Assembly: GCF_000293865.2 (NCBI RefSeq)
Contig: NZ_ALKN02000004.1
Location: 1 to 64,000 of the forward strand
Length of the DNA stretch: 64,000 nt
Reading direction: 5' to 3'
From: Limnohabitans sp. Rim28
GTDB lineage: Bacteria; Pseudomonadota; Gammaproteobacteria; Burkholderiales; Burkholderiaceae_C
Shown here: piece after piece, positions 32,975 to 44,089 of the stretch
Layout of the letters: each line of letters starts with the position of its first letter
Numbering within the stretch: the stretch's first letter is position 1
The notes under the pieces: generated by a model
Seen by the model: the letters and a program-made list of their open reading frames with translations, nothing else
Databases searched by the model: none
What the model was told of the DNA's origin: nothing
Made by a program: the position numbers and the translations under genes

Positions 32975-34335
32975 GACAAGAGGGCGCCCACTTTGGGCCA
33001 ACTGGCCACATGCCAAAGCGCGTCCACGCTGCGGCGCATGGCTTCGGGTGTGGCGCCACCGCTGAAGGCGGCCAAGCGCAGGACTTTGTCGGTGATTTCC
33101 TGACGCGAAAGGGTGTTGCCCGGATCGCCCTTGGGCTCGTCCACGCGGCCGTGCAGCACGCGGCCATCGGTGGTGGTCACGGTCACTTTACCGATCCAGC
33201 GCTTGGGGTATGCGCCGTCCACTTCAGCGTCGAGCACCATGCTGACTTTGTCGCGCAGGGCCTGTGTCGGCGGGCTCAAAAAGTCGCGGTCGAATTCGGT
33301 CAGGCCCGCGTGGCCGTGTTGCGCCACCAGCGCCAGCACGGTGCCCATCGAGAACTTGCTCTGGTGCACCGTGACCGGCTGCACCACGGGGCCAAGGACG
33401 TCGATGGCACCCTGGTGTACGTGGGTGACGACCTTCGCGAGGTCATCGCGCTGAAGGCCGTGGGTCTGCATCACGTGCAGCAGCGCATCGGCCGCTGGGT
33501 GCGTGTGGCGGCAGCTGGCGTGGTACTTGAACGAGGTCTCGGCCGTGGCCCAGCGCGTGCCCAGGCCGTCCACCAAGCGGCTCGGGTCGGCGTCGCTCGA
33601 CATGCCTGCAGCCATGCCTTGTGGGCCTTCCAAAATATCAGCCGCGCCTGTGAACCCATCTTGGGCCAGATAAGCCGACATCAAACCCGCCGCCGCGGCG
33701 TGCGCGGTGTGCAACTGCTTGCTGTCGGCAGCCGTGCGCAAGAATTCCCACAAACCTGCCGACTGCGTGCCCGCCGAACCGAACGCGTGCTGCATTTGCT
33801 GCGCGTTCAAGCCCAGCAAATGGCCCACAGCAGCAGCAGCGGCCAAGGTGCCTGCGGTGCCCGTGGTGTGGAACACGCGGTAATGCGAGCGCCCCAAAAA
33901 TTCACCCACACGGATGCCGACTTCGTAACCCACCACCGATGCGGCCAACAGCTGTTGGCCACTGGCGCCCAAGGCCTGTGCCACGGCCACAGCGGGCGGA
34001 AACACCACCGTGGCCGGGTGGAACACCGAGCCGTTGTGCACGTCGTCTTGCTCGGCCACATGCGAGGCGGCCGCATTGGCCATCGCCGCCAGATAGGGGC
34101 TGGTGCGCGCGCGGTTGATGATCACTTCGCTGGGGCCTTCGGCAGCGCCCATGGCCTGTGCAAAACGGGTGATGGTCTCGACAGGCCGGGTGCCATGCCC
34201 GGCCACAGCCGAGCCAAACCAGTCGACCAACAGGTCTTCGATCTTGCGGACCACCGGCTCGGGAATGTCCTCAAACCGGAGGTTGGCGGCAAAATCCGCG
34301 AGTTGGGCGGTGTGGGATGACGTGCTGTGTGTCAT
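32971..34335 (-). CDS. MmgE/PrpD family protein
   Basis: A 454-residue protein of the MmgE/PrpD family, which includes 2-methylcitrate dehydratase and cis-aconitate decarboxylase (the animal itaconate-forming enzyme IRG1/ACOD1). Typical features are the N-terminal LLVDWFGSAVAGHGTRPVE region, HVAEQDDVHNGSVFHPATVVFP, and FKYHASCRHTHPAADAL. An orthologous gene sits in the P. aeruginosa itaconate locus, but its reaction is not settled. It is coupled to the lyase gene by a 4-bp overlap. It might isomerise, dehydrate or decarboxylate a C5/C6 acid that feeds the pathway (inference). Confidence 0.82.
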   Translation of the reverse strand: MTHSTSSHTAQLADFAANLRFEDIPEPVVRKIEDLLVDWFGSAVAGHGTRPVETITRFAQAMGAAEGPSEVIINRARTSPYLAAMANAAASHVAEQDDVHNGSVFHPATVVFPPAVAVAQALGASGQQLLAASVVGYEVGIRVGEFLGRSHYRVFHTTGTAGTLAAAAAVGHLLGLNAQQMQHAFGSAGTQSAGLWEFLRTAADSKQLHTAHAAAAGLMSAYLAQDGFTGAADILEGPQGMAAGMSSDADPSRLVDGLGTRWATAETSFKYHASCRHTHPAADALLHVMQTHGLQRDDLAKVVTHVHQGAIDVLGPVVQPVTVHQSKFSMGTVLALVAQHGHAGLTEFDRDFLSPPTQALRDKVSMVLDAEVDGAYPKRWIGKVTVTTTDGRVLHGRVDEPKGDPGNTLSRQEITDKVLRLAAFSGGATPEAMRRSVDALWHVASWPKVGALLS

Positions 34336-34370
34336 GGCGGTCTCTGGGTGTTTTGTTGGGGATGGCGGGG

Positions 34371-35561
34371 TCAGATGGCTTTGTTCGTGCGCAGCGCTTG
34401 CACGGCTGCATCGTCCAGACCCAGCTCACGCAAGATGGCCTCGGTGTGTTCGCCCACGGCGGGCACGGGGTCCATGCGGTAGTCGTAGCGGTTGTTGCGC
34501 CCGGGGGGCAACAACGCCGAAATGTTGCCCGCTGGCGAGCCCACGTCTTGCCAGCGTTCACGCGACTTGAGCTGCGGGTGGGCCCAAAGCCCAGCCATGT
34601 CGTTCATGCGGGCGTTGGCAATTTGCGCCTGGTCCAGCCGTGCCTCGACCTCTGGCGTGGTCATGCGGGCGAACATGCCCACGATGAGTTGCTTGAGCTG
34701 CGCACGGTTGTCGCTGCGCAAGGCATTGGTGCAAAAGCGCGGATCGTTGGCCAAAGCAGCATCGCCCAGCACCACCTCGCAAAATACTTTCCACTCGCGC
34801 TCGTTTTGCAGGCCCAGCATCACGGTGCCACCGTCGCCTGCCGCAAACGGGCCATAGGGGTAGATGCTCGCGTGCGAAGCCGCGCTGCGTGGTGGCGGCG
34901 TGGCACCGTCGTAGGCGTAGTACAGCGGGTAGCCCATCCACTCGGCCAAGGCTTCGAGCATGGACACATCGATGTGGCTGCCCTGGCCAGTTTTGCCGCG
35001 CAACAACAGGGCCGACAGGATGTTGCTGTAGGCGTACATGCCGGCCGCGATGTCGGCAATCGAGTTGCCGGTTTTGGATGGGTCTTCGGGCGTGCCGGTG
35101 ATGGACAGCATGCCCGCCTCGCTCTGAATCAACAGGTCATAGGCTTTTTTGTCGCGGTAAGGGCCGTCTTCGCCATAGCCCGAAATGTCGCAAACGATCA
35201 GTTTGGGGTGCGCAGGGCTGAGCGCTTCGAACGACAAACCCATGCGAGCAGCCGCACCGGGGGCCAGGTTTTGCACCAGCACATCGGCGCTTTGCAGCAA
35301 GCTGCTCAGCACCGCCATGGCCTCTGGGTTTTTGAGGTCCAGCGTCAGGCTTTCTTTGGAGCGGTTGGTCCACACAAAATGCGAGGACTGGCCGCGCACC
35401 CGCGTGTCGTAGGCCCGCGCAAAGTCGCCCGCACCGGGGCGTTCGATCTTGATGACGCGTGCGCCCAAGTCGGCCAGTTGCCGCGTGCAAAAGGGCGCGG
35501 CGATGGCGTGTTCGAGAGAGACAACGGTGATGCCGTCCAGAGGTCTTGTCATCGTTTTCAC
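34371..35561 (-). CDS. ict: CaiB/BaiF CoA-transferase, likely itaconate CoA-transferase
   Basis: A 396-residue family III CoA-transferase. The N-terminal VVSLEHAIAAPFCTRQLADLGARVIKIERP and the GDFARAYD stretch carry the conserved aspartate that forms the acyl intermediate. DLKNPEA, GQGSHIDVSMLEA and later residues fit the family. In context it should move CoA from succinyl-CoA to itaconate. It lies 6 bp from the acyl-CoA dehydrogenase gene and 35 bp from the MmgE/PrpD gene. Mesaconate or citramalate as CoA acceptor is the alternative. Confidence 0.8.
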   Translation of the reverse strand: MKTMTRPLDGITVVSLEHAIAAPFCTRQLADLGARVIKIERPGAGDFARAYDTRVRGQSSHFVWTNRSKESLTLDLKNPEAMAVLSSLLQSADVLVQNLAPGAAARMGLSFEALSPAHPKLIVCDISGYGEDGPYRDKKAYDLLIQSEAGMLSITGTPEDPSKTGNSIADIAAGMYAYSNILSALLLRGKTGQGSHIDVSMLEALAEWMGYPLYYAYDGATPPPRSAASHASIYPYGPFAAGDGGTVMLGLQNEREWKVFCEVVLGDAALANDPRFCTNALRSDNRAQLKQLIVGMFARMTTPEVEARLDQAQIANARMNDMAGLWAHPQLKSRERWQDVGSPAGNISALLPPGRNNRYDYRMDPVPAVGEHTEAILRELGLDDAAVQALRTNKAI

Positions 35562-35567
35562 CCTGAC

Positions 35568-36728
35568 TCAGAACGAACGGGGCAGCCCGAGGATGTGCTC
35601 GGCCACATAACTGAAAATCATGTTGGTCGAGACCGGGGCCACTTGGTACAGGCGGGTTTCGCGGAACTTGCGCTCGATGTCGTACTCGCAGGCAAAGCCA
35701 AAGCCGCCATGGGTTTGCAGGCAGACATTGGCCGCTTCCCAGCTGGCCTTGGCCGCCAGGTACTTGGCCATGTTGGCTTCGGCCCCGGCGTTTTGCATGG
35801 CGTCAATTTTTTCGCAGGCTTTCCAGCGCATGAGGTTGGCCGCTTCGAGTTCGATGAAGGCATCGGCAATCGGGAACTGCACGCCCTGGTTTTGGCCAAT
35901 GGGGCGGCCAAACACCACACGGTCTTTGGCGTACTTTGTGGCGCGGTCGATGAACCAGTAACCGTCGCCAATGCACTCGGCCGCGATCAGCACGCGCTCG
36001 GCGTTCAGGCCGTCGAGCAAGGTCTTGAAGCCCTTGCCCTCTTCGCCCAAAAGCGCGTCTTCGGGAATCTCCAGGTTGTCAAAGAACAGCTCGTTGGTCT
36101 CGTGGTTGACCATGTTCAAGATCGGGCGCACCGTCAAGCCATTGCCGATGGCCTGCTTCAAATCGATCAGAAAGCATGACAAGCCTTCGGAGCGCTTGGT
36201 GACCTGGTCGGCGGGCGTGGTGCGGGCCAGCAAGATCATCAGGTCGCTGTGCTGGATGCGCGAGATCCAGACCTTCTGGCCGTTGATGACCCAGCGGCCA
36301 TCTTTCTTGACGGCGGTGGTTTTGAGCTTGGTGGTGTCCGATCCGGTGGTGGGCTCGGTCACACCCATGGACTGGATGCGCAATTCGCCGGTGGCGATCT
36401 TGGGCAAAAGCGTGTTTTTCTGCGCGTCAGAGCCGCTGCGCACGATGGAATTCATCACGTACATCTGGCCGTGGCAGGCGCCCGAGTTGCCGCCCGAGCG
36501 GTTGATCTCTTCCATGATCACCGAGGCTTCGGCCATGGACAGACCCGAGCCGCCGTATTCCTGTGGAATCAGCGCGGCCATCCAGCCGGCTTTGGTCAAG
36601 GCGTCCACAAATTCTTCGGGATAGCCGCGTTTTTCGTCCACCTTGCGGTGGTACTCGTCAGGGAACTGCGCGCACAGGGCGCGCACAGCGTCGCGGATGT
36701 CTTGGTATGGGTCGGGTGAGGTGTGCAT
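35568..36728 (-). CDS. Acyl-CoA dehydrogenase with isovaleryl-type base position
   Basis: A 386-residue acyl-CoA dehydrogenase with the GVTEPTTGSD flavin loop (near 122-131) and KVWISRIQHSD. The usual C-terminal catalytic glutamate (YEGT motif) is absent; the aligned stretch reads YQVAPVSTN with Pro365/Val366. A glutamate does occur at E244 in LNAERVLIAAE, the position used by isovaleryl-CoA dehydrogenase and relatives acting on branched chains. A homologue sits in the P. aeruginosa itaconate locus. Oxidation of methylsuccinyl-CoA to an unsaturated C5-CoA is a reasonable guess (inference). Start chosen at 36728. Confidence 0.85.
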   Translation of the reverse strand: MHTSPDPYQDIRDAVRALCAQFPDEYHRKVDEKRGYPEEFVDALTKAGWMAALIPQEYGGSGLSMAEASVIMEEINRSGGNSGACHGQMYVMNSIVRSGSDAQKNTLLPKIATGELRIQSMGVTEPTTGSDTTKLKTTAVKKDGRWVINGQKVWISRIQHSDLMILLARTTPADQVTKRSEGLSCFLIDLKQAIGNGLTVRPILNMVNHETNELFFDNLEIPEDALLGEEGKGFKTLLDGLNAERVLIAAECIGDGYWFIDRATKYAKDRVVFGRPIGQNQGVQFPIADAFIELEAANLMRWKACEKIDAMQNAGAEANMAKYLAAKASWEAANVCLQTHGGFGFACEYDIERKFRETRLYQVAPVSTNMIFSYVAEHILGLPRSF

Positions 36729-36750
36729 GGTTTGGATATCGGTAAAAAAG

Positions 36751-37632
36751 TCAGGCCAGCGTGGCTTGCGCTTGCATGGTGAGCCAGCCTTCGTGGTCGC
36801 AGGCCCACAGCGCAACCGTCTTGCCGTCGGCAGAAGGCTGGCCATTCAGTCGGAAGGGGTGCAGGTCAAAAGTGGGGCGCACCGCGCGAAACTGGAACGA
36901 GGCCAAGCAGGCGCCAGGCACTTGGCGGCGCAACAGGTCCACCAACAAGGTGGCGATCAGCGGGCCGTGCACGATCAGGCCGGGGTAGCCTTCTTCTTGC
37001 GTGACATAGCTGCGGTCGTAGTGGATGCGGTGGCCGTTGAAGGTGAGCGCCGAAAACCGGAACAGCGAGACCGGGTCGGGCACGAACTCGCGCTGCCAAG
37101 GCGCGCCGGTCTCGGCGGCGGTGGGCGGCACTTCGGGCGCGCCAGGCACAGCGGCTGCGCGGTACACGATGTCGTGGGTTTCGGTCAGGCACAGGCCCTG
37201 GGCATTGCTGAAAGCGTGTTCGACCTCAACAAACAGCAAGTCGCCGCTGCGGCCCGATTTGTGTTTGACCGAGGCGATGCGTGACTGCTTTTGCGCGGCA
37301 TCGCCCACACGCAGCGGGTTATCGGTTTGCCACTGCAGGCGGCCCCCGGCCCACATGCGGCGCGGCAAGGGCACGGGCGGCAAAAAACCTCCGCGCAAGG
37401 GGTGGCCATCCGGCCCGATTTGGCTTTGCGGGGCCTGCGGCAAAAAGTACAGCCAATGCCACAGCGGCGGCACGTCGCTGCCCGCGGCTTGGCGCGCGTC
37501 GTCGCGGTCAAGCAGGGCGCTTTGGCCACGCAGCGGGGCGGCCACGATCTCGTCGGTCAAGACTTCACTGCGGCCTTCCCAGCTGCGCAGGTGCGCGACT
37601 TGGGTTGCGTCTAAATGAGAGAGGGTTGTCAT
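36751..37632 (-). CDS. ich: Itaconyl-CoA hydratase-like (MaoC/FAS1-type double hotdog)
   Basis: A 293-residue hydratase of the HTD2/mesaconyl-C4-CoA hydratase type: a FAS1-like N-terminal hotdog (about 1-150) and a C-terminal MaoC-like hotdog. The hydratase-2-like active site is in FNGHRIHYDRSYVTQEEGY followed by LIVHGPLIATLL. It should hydrate itaconyl-CoA to citramalyl-CoA. It is the first gene of the six-gene itaconate-type set, 79 bp after the acyl-CoA ligase stop, so an internal promoter is possible. Confidence 0.8.
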   Translation of the reverse strand: MTTLSHLDATQVAHLRSWEGRSEVLTDEIVAAPLRGQSALLDRDDARQAAGSDVPPLWHWLYFLPQAPQSQIGPDGHPLRGGFLPPVPLPRRMWAGGRLQWQTDNPLRVGDAAQKQSRIASVKHKSGRSGDLLFVEVEHAFSNAQGLCLTETHDIVYRAAAVPGAPEVPPTAAETGAPWQREFVPDPVSLFRFSALTFNGHRIHYDRSYVTQEEGYPGLIVHGPLIATLLVDLLRRQVPGACLASFQFRAVRPTFDLHPFRLNGQPSADGKTVALWACDHEGWLTMQAQATLA

Positions 37633-37711
37633 GGGGTCGATCTTCGCGCAGTTGGAGCCGGGAGGCCGTCTGTCTTTGTGAAAGCCCGCCCTTGTAAGTT
37701 AAAAAGCGGGG

Positions 37712-39250
37712 TCATGCCTTGTGCACTTGAGCAGCGGCCCATTGTTCCAGCAGCTCGCGCTTGAGCACTTTGCCGCTGAGTGTCATGGGCATGTCTGGCA
37801 CCAATGCCATGGTGGTGGGCCGCTTGTAAGGCGACAAATGTTCATGGGCATGGGCCTTCAGGGCCTGCAGGTCCAGCTGCACGCCGAGCTTGGCTTCGAT
37901 GAAGGCCAGGATGTCTTCGTTCCCATCGGCCGTCTTGCGGCCGACCACCGCCACTTTTTGCACGCCGGGCGAGGTCAACAACACGGCCTCGACCTCGCCG
38001 GGGTACACATTGAATCCCGAGCGGATGATCATTTCCTTCAGACGCCCCACCACCTGCAAGGCGCCATCGGCGTCTTGTCGGCCGAGGTCGCCGCTGGCGT
38101 ACCAGCCGCCGGACTTGATGACCTGCGCGGTGATCTCGGGGTCGCGGAAATAACCGGGCATCAAGCCCACGCCGCGCATCCAAATCTCGCCGGTCTCGCC
38201 AACCGGCAGGTCTTGGCCATCGGCGCCGATGATGCGCAGCTCGGCCCCCTCGACCAAGTAACCCGCGCTGGTGTCCGAACGCCGTTCGTTCAGGCGACAG
38301 AGCGTCAAAGCGCCCGCGTATTCCGAGAGGCCATAGCCGTGGTGCAAGGGTTTGTCAAAGCGCGTTTCGATCGCCTGCTTGACGCTCAGGTCCAGCGGCG
38401 CTGCGCCGGTGTAGACGTAGCGCAGGTCAGGTGCGGCCGGGTGTGCAATGCCCTGGTCGTCAAGCCAGGTCAGCAAACGGGTGAACATGGCCGGCGGGCC
38501 TTGCAGCTGCGTCAGGCCTTGATGGGCCAGCGCGTCAAAAACATCGGCCGGGTCAAACTGGCTGCGCATGAGCAGGCCCGAGCCCGCGTGCAGCGAGGCC
38601 ATGAGCACCGTGCCCAGACCAAAAATGTGCGTCATGGGCAAATAGGCGTACGACCGGTCCGCCGGTCCCAGTTGGCGCGACTGCGCCGAGACGCGCGCAA
38701 ACTGCAACAGCCCCGCGTGCGTGAGCATCACCCCCTTGGGCTGGCCCGTGGTGCCCGAGGTGAAAATGATCGCGGCCACCTGTTCAGCCAAATCGCCTGT
38801 TTGAGCCGTGGCCTGCAGCATGACGGCTGCGCGCCGCAAGCCAGGCAGCACGCTCTCTTGGGTGTCGTGTTGCTGCGCATGCTGGCGCGCCGCCTCAGAC
38901 ACACCCACCGTGAAATACAGCACACGCGCATCGGCCTTGACGGCAAAACCCGCCAGCTCAGACGCCGTCACGCGGGCATTGACCCCGCAGGCCCAGGCCC
39001 CCACACGGCTGCAGGCCAGCACCAGGGCCACATGCTCGGGACAGTTTTCGGCGGCCACCAGCACACGGTCGCCCACACGCACACCCGCTTGGCGCAGCTC
39101 GGCCTCGAGCAAGTCCACCTGCTGGGCCAACTGGCCCAGCGTCATCACCCCTGGCGTCAAATACAAAAAGAGGTGCTCAGGGGCCTGTGCAACGCGTTCA
39201 TCAAACAGCTGATGAATGCGCGTGTGCGGTGAGTTCAATTGCAAAGCCAT
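37712..39250 (-). CDS. AMP-forming acyl-CoA synthetase
   Basis: A 512-residue ANL-superfamily acyl-CoA ligase. The P-loop is IIFTSGTTGQPKG (near residue 165), followed by YGLSEYAGALT, GWYASGDLG and the C-terminal SGKVLKREL with the catalytic lysine. It lacks a signal or membrane anchor. It is three bases from the Bug receptor gene, so the imported acid may be its substrate. Acid chain length is not readable. Confidence 0.87.
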   Translation of the reverse strand: MALQLNSPHTRIHQLFDERVAQAPEHLFLYLTPGVMTLGQLAQQVDLLEAELRQAGVRVGDRVLVAAENCPEHVALVLACSRVGAWACGVNARVTASELAGFAVKADARVLYFTVGVSEAARQHAQQHDTQESVLPGLRRAAVMLQATAQTGDLAEQVAAIIFTSGTTGQPKGVMLTHAGLLQFARVSAQSRQLGPADRSYAYLPMTHIFGLGTVLMASLHAGSGLLMRSQFDPADVFDALAHQGLTQLQGPPAMFTRLLTWLDDQGIAHPAAPDLRYVYTGAAPLDLSVKQAIETRFDKPLHHGYGLSEYAGALTLCRLNERRSDTSAGYLVEGAELRIIGADGQDLPVGETGEIWMRGVGLMPGYFRDPEITAQVIKSGGWYASGDLGRQDADGALQVVGRLKEMIIRSGFNVYPGEVEAVLLTSPGVQKVAVVGRKTADGNEDILAFIEAKLGVQLDLQALKAHAHEHLSPYKRPTTMALVPDMPMTLSGKVLKRELLEQWAAAQVHKA

Positions 39251-39253
39251 GTT

Positions 39254-40237
39254 TTATTCGAAGGTCATGCCTTTGGTGACCTCCGCCCACAAAGCGTGTT
39301 CGCGGCGCATGCGGTCGGCGAGGTCGGCGGGCTTGGCATTCCAAATCACGTACCCTTGATCGACCCAGCGCTTGTTCAGCTCGGGGTCTTGCAGAGCGCG
39401 CGCAGTGGCGGACGTGATCTTCTGGCTGAACTCTGCGTTCATGCCCAGCGGGCCATACAGACCGTACCAGCCACCCACGTCGTAATCGCGGATGCCCAAC
39501 TCGGTCATGCTGGGCAGTTGCGGCAGGGCTGGGTTGCGCTCTTTGGAGGTCACGGCCAAAGGACGGACCTTGCCGCTGTCGATGTGGGCCTTGGCCCCGC
39601 CCACGATGTCAAACATCATCTGGATCTGCCCGCCCATCACGTCGGTCATGGCCGGGGCGTTGCCCTTGTAGGGCACATGCGTCATGGTGATGCCCGCACG
39701 GCGCGCAAACAACTCGCCGCTCAGGTGGTTGGATGCGCCCATGCCCGCCGAACCATAGGCCAGTTTGCCGGGATTGGCTCTGCCAAAGGCGACCAACTCG
39801 GGCAAAGTTTTGAACGGTTGATTTTGGTTGATGACCAGCACGTTGGCATAACTGAGGATGGTCGCCAGCGGGGTCATGTCCTTGAGCGGGTCAAAGGCCA
39901 TGGCTTTGAGCACATGGGGGCTGATGGTCATGGTGGGGCTGGCGGCATAGAAAATTTCCAGGCTATTGGCCGCAGACTTGACCACGGTGTTGCCTGCCAC
40001 CGCACCGCCGGCGCCGGGCCGGTTTTCCACAATCACGGGCTGGCCCAGTTCGCGGCTGAGCACCGGGGCAAACACGCGCGCCGATGAATCCACGGGCCCG
40101 CCTGGGGCGTAACCCACGATGAGCTTGACCGTGTTGTTGCCTGTGGATTGGGCCCACACAGGCAGGGCGGATGTGGTGCACACCGCCCCCAAAAGGGCCA
40201 TCAGTAAGCGGCGCTGGGTGGATGAGGTTTTTGTCAT
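39254..40237 (-). CDS. Bug-family solute receptor
   Basis: A 327-residue Bug/TctC receptor starting at 40237 after an AGGAGA site. The signal peptide (TQRRLLMALLGAVCTTSALP) is cut near VWAQST. Conserved motifs are VKLIVGYAPGGPVDSSAR, NRPGAGGAVAGN, YGSAGMGASNHLSG and VPYKGNAPAM. It lies inside a CoA-dependent catabolic operon, next to the acyl-CoA synthetase gene, which suggests a carboxylic-acid ligand that is activated after import. Confidence 0.88.
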   Translation of the reverse strand: MTKTSSTQRRLLMALLGAVCTTSALPVWAQSTGNNTVKLIVGYAPGGPVDSSARVFAPVLSRELGQPVIVENRPGAGGAVAGNTVVKSAANSLEIFYAASPTMTISPHVLKAMAFDPLKDMTPLATILSYANVLVINQNQPFKTLPELVAFGRANPGKLAYGSAGMGASNHLSGELFARRAGITMTHVPYKGNAPAMTDVMGGQIQMMFDIVGGAKAHIDSGKVRPLAVTSKERNPALPQLPSMTELGIRDYDVGGWYGLYGPLGMNAEFSQKITSATARALQDPELNKRWVDQGYVIWNAKPADLADRMRREHALWAEVTKGMTFE

Positions 40238-40256
40238 GGTTTGTCTCCTGGGTTTT

Positions 40257-42453
<2,197 letters not shown>

Positions 42454-42460
42454 GGCTTGC

Positions 42461-44086
42461 TCACAAGGTTTCAAACGTGCCGAGGATGGCGGTGGTCTGG
42501 CTCGACAGCGTGCCGCCGTTGCCGTGGGCCAGCGCGGTCTGCGCACCTTGCACTTGGCGCTCGCCGCCTTCGCCGCGCAACTGGCGCACGGCTTCGATCA
42601 CGGTGAAGATGCCGTACATGCCAGGGTGCGTGCACGACAGGCCGCCGCCGTTGGTGTTGACCGGCAAACGGCCACCGGGCGCGATGCCGCCGCCCTCCAC
42701 AAAGGCACCCGCTTCGCCTTTTTTGCAAAAGCCCAGGTCTTCCAGAAACAGCAAGGTGTTGATGGTGAAGGCGTCGTACAGCTGCACCACATTCATGTCG
42801 GCGGGCGTGAGGCCGGCCATGGCAAAGGCTTCGCGCCCCGACTGGTTGGCCGCCGTCACGGTCAGGTCGTGCATGGACGAGATCTGGCGGTTCCAGTTGG
42901 CGGTGGCGTTGCCCAGCACGTAGACCGGCTTTTGGGGCAAATCGCGCGCACGCTCGGCGCGCACCAGCACAAAGGCACCGCCGCCGTCCGTGACCAAGCA
43001 GCAGTCGCGCACCGACAAGGGGTCAGACACCATGCGGGCTTGGAGCACATCGTCGATGGACAGCGGATCGCGCATGAAGGCTTCAGGGTTGCGCTGCGCC
43101 CAGGCGCGCGCAGCCACCGCCACCTCGGCCAGCTGGCGGCGTGTGGTGCCGTATTGGTGCATGTGCCGGCGCGTGGCCAGCGCATAGGCGCTCAGCGGTT
43201 GCATCGGGGCGTAAGGGGTTTCGTAAGGCTGCGGGTCCATCACGCGGCGCGCTTGCGCGATCTCGGCACGGCCAAAAGTGGACGTGCGCTGCGTGCTGCC
43301 GTAGCAGACCAGCACCGCATTGCACTGGCCGGACTGCAAAGCCATCATGGCCGGCAGCAGGTGCGCCACAAAGCTGGAGCCGCCCAGCATGGTGCCGTTG
43401 ATGTAACGCGGGTTGATGCCCAGATATTCCGTGACGGGCATGGGCCACATGGTGGACAAGACGCTGGCGGTGCACAGGCCGTCGATGTCGCTCATCTTCA
43501 AACCGGCATCGGCCACGGCCGCACGCGCAGCGCGGGCCAACACCTCCATCTCGGTGAAGCCCGTGGCCTCGCCACAGCCAAAGGTGGCCACCCCGGCAAT
43601 GGCGGCGCTGCCGCGCAAAGCCTTGAGGCCCGATGAGGTGTGCACCGCAGCCGATGCCGCCGGGCCACGGGGCACGGGCTTCACCGACGTGGCCTCTGTG
43701 CTGGCCGGGTCAAACACCACCAGGCCTTGGCCCTTGTCGACCACCACGCGGGCCTGCACCCGCTGGCCCACCTGCACGGCGTCAACAGGTTCCATGTCCA
43801 CGCGGGCCATCAGGCGCACGCCTTCGTCCAAGTCGATCAGGCAGACGTTGTAGTCACCGCCTGCGTCGGGCTTGCGGCGGACCGTCGTGACCGAATACAC
43901 CGTGCCCAGACCGCTCGGATCCACCAGGGCGAGCGCCTCGCTGCCGCAGTGCGGGCAGACCTCGCGCGGGAAATAAACATGTTGGCCACAGCCCTGGCAG
44001 TGCTGGATGGTGAAACGGCCGGCATCGAGCGCGGCCTGGTGCTGTGCCAGCACACCGGTGTCTTGTTGCATCGTTGACATGGTCAT
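42461..44086 (-). CDS. DUF35/OB-fold-thiolase fusion protein
   Basis: A 541-residue fusion. Residues 1-135 form a DUF35-type zinc-ribbon plus OB fold, with cysteines C30, C33, C44 and C47 (HCQGCGQ and VCPHCGS). Residues from about 155 form a thiolase of the SCP2/lipid-transfer type, with GGSSFVAHLLPAMMALQSG, VQLYDAFTINTLLFLE, and a conserved NTNGGGLSCTHPGMYGI near the end. The two parts are usually separate genes that form a complex, as in steroid side-chain aldolases and thiolases. It likely cleaves a C-C bond in a CoA thioester (thiolase or retro-aldol). Three start codons lie within six residues; I give the first. Confidence 0.83.
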   Translation of the reverse strand: MTMSTMQQDTGVLAQHQAALDAGRFTIQHCQGCGQHVYFPREVCPHCGSEALALVDPSGLGTVYSVTTVRRKPDAGGDYNVCLIDLDEGVRLMARVDMEPVDAVQVGQRVQARVVVDKGQGLVVFDPASTEATSVKPVPRGPAASAAVHTSSGLKALRGSAAIAGVATFGCGEATGFTEMEVLARAARAAVADAGLKMSDIDGLCTASVLSTMWPMPVTEYLGINPRYINGTMLGGSSFVAHLLPAMMALQSGQCNAVLVCYGSTQRTSTFGRAEIAQARRVMDPQPYETPYAPMQPLSAYALATRRHMHQYGTTRRQLAEVAVAARAWAQRNPEAFMRDPLSIDDVLQARMVSDPLSVRDCCLVTDGGGAFVLVRAERARDLPQKPVYVLGNATANWNRQISSMHDLTVTAANQSGREAFAMAGLTPADMNVVQLYDAFTINTLLFLEDLGFCKKGEAGAFVEGGGIAPGGRLPVNTNGGGLSCTHPGMYGIFTVIEAVRQLRGEGGERQVQGAQTALAHGNGGTLSSQTTAILGTFETL

Positions 44087-44089
44087 GAT

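Noticed and set aside
34317-36179. Long rightward open frame (620 codons) opposite the CoA-transferase and acyl-CoA dehydrogenase genes
   Set aside because: It spans two real genes and their junction on the other strand and lacks any family motif.
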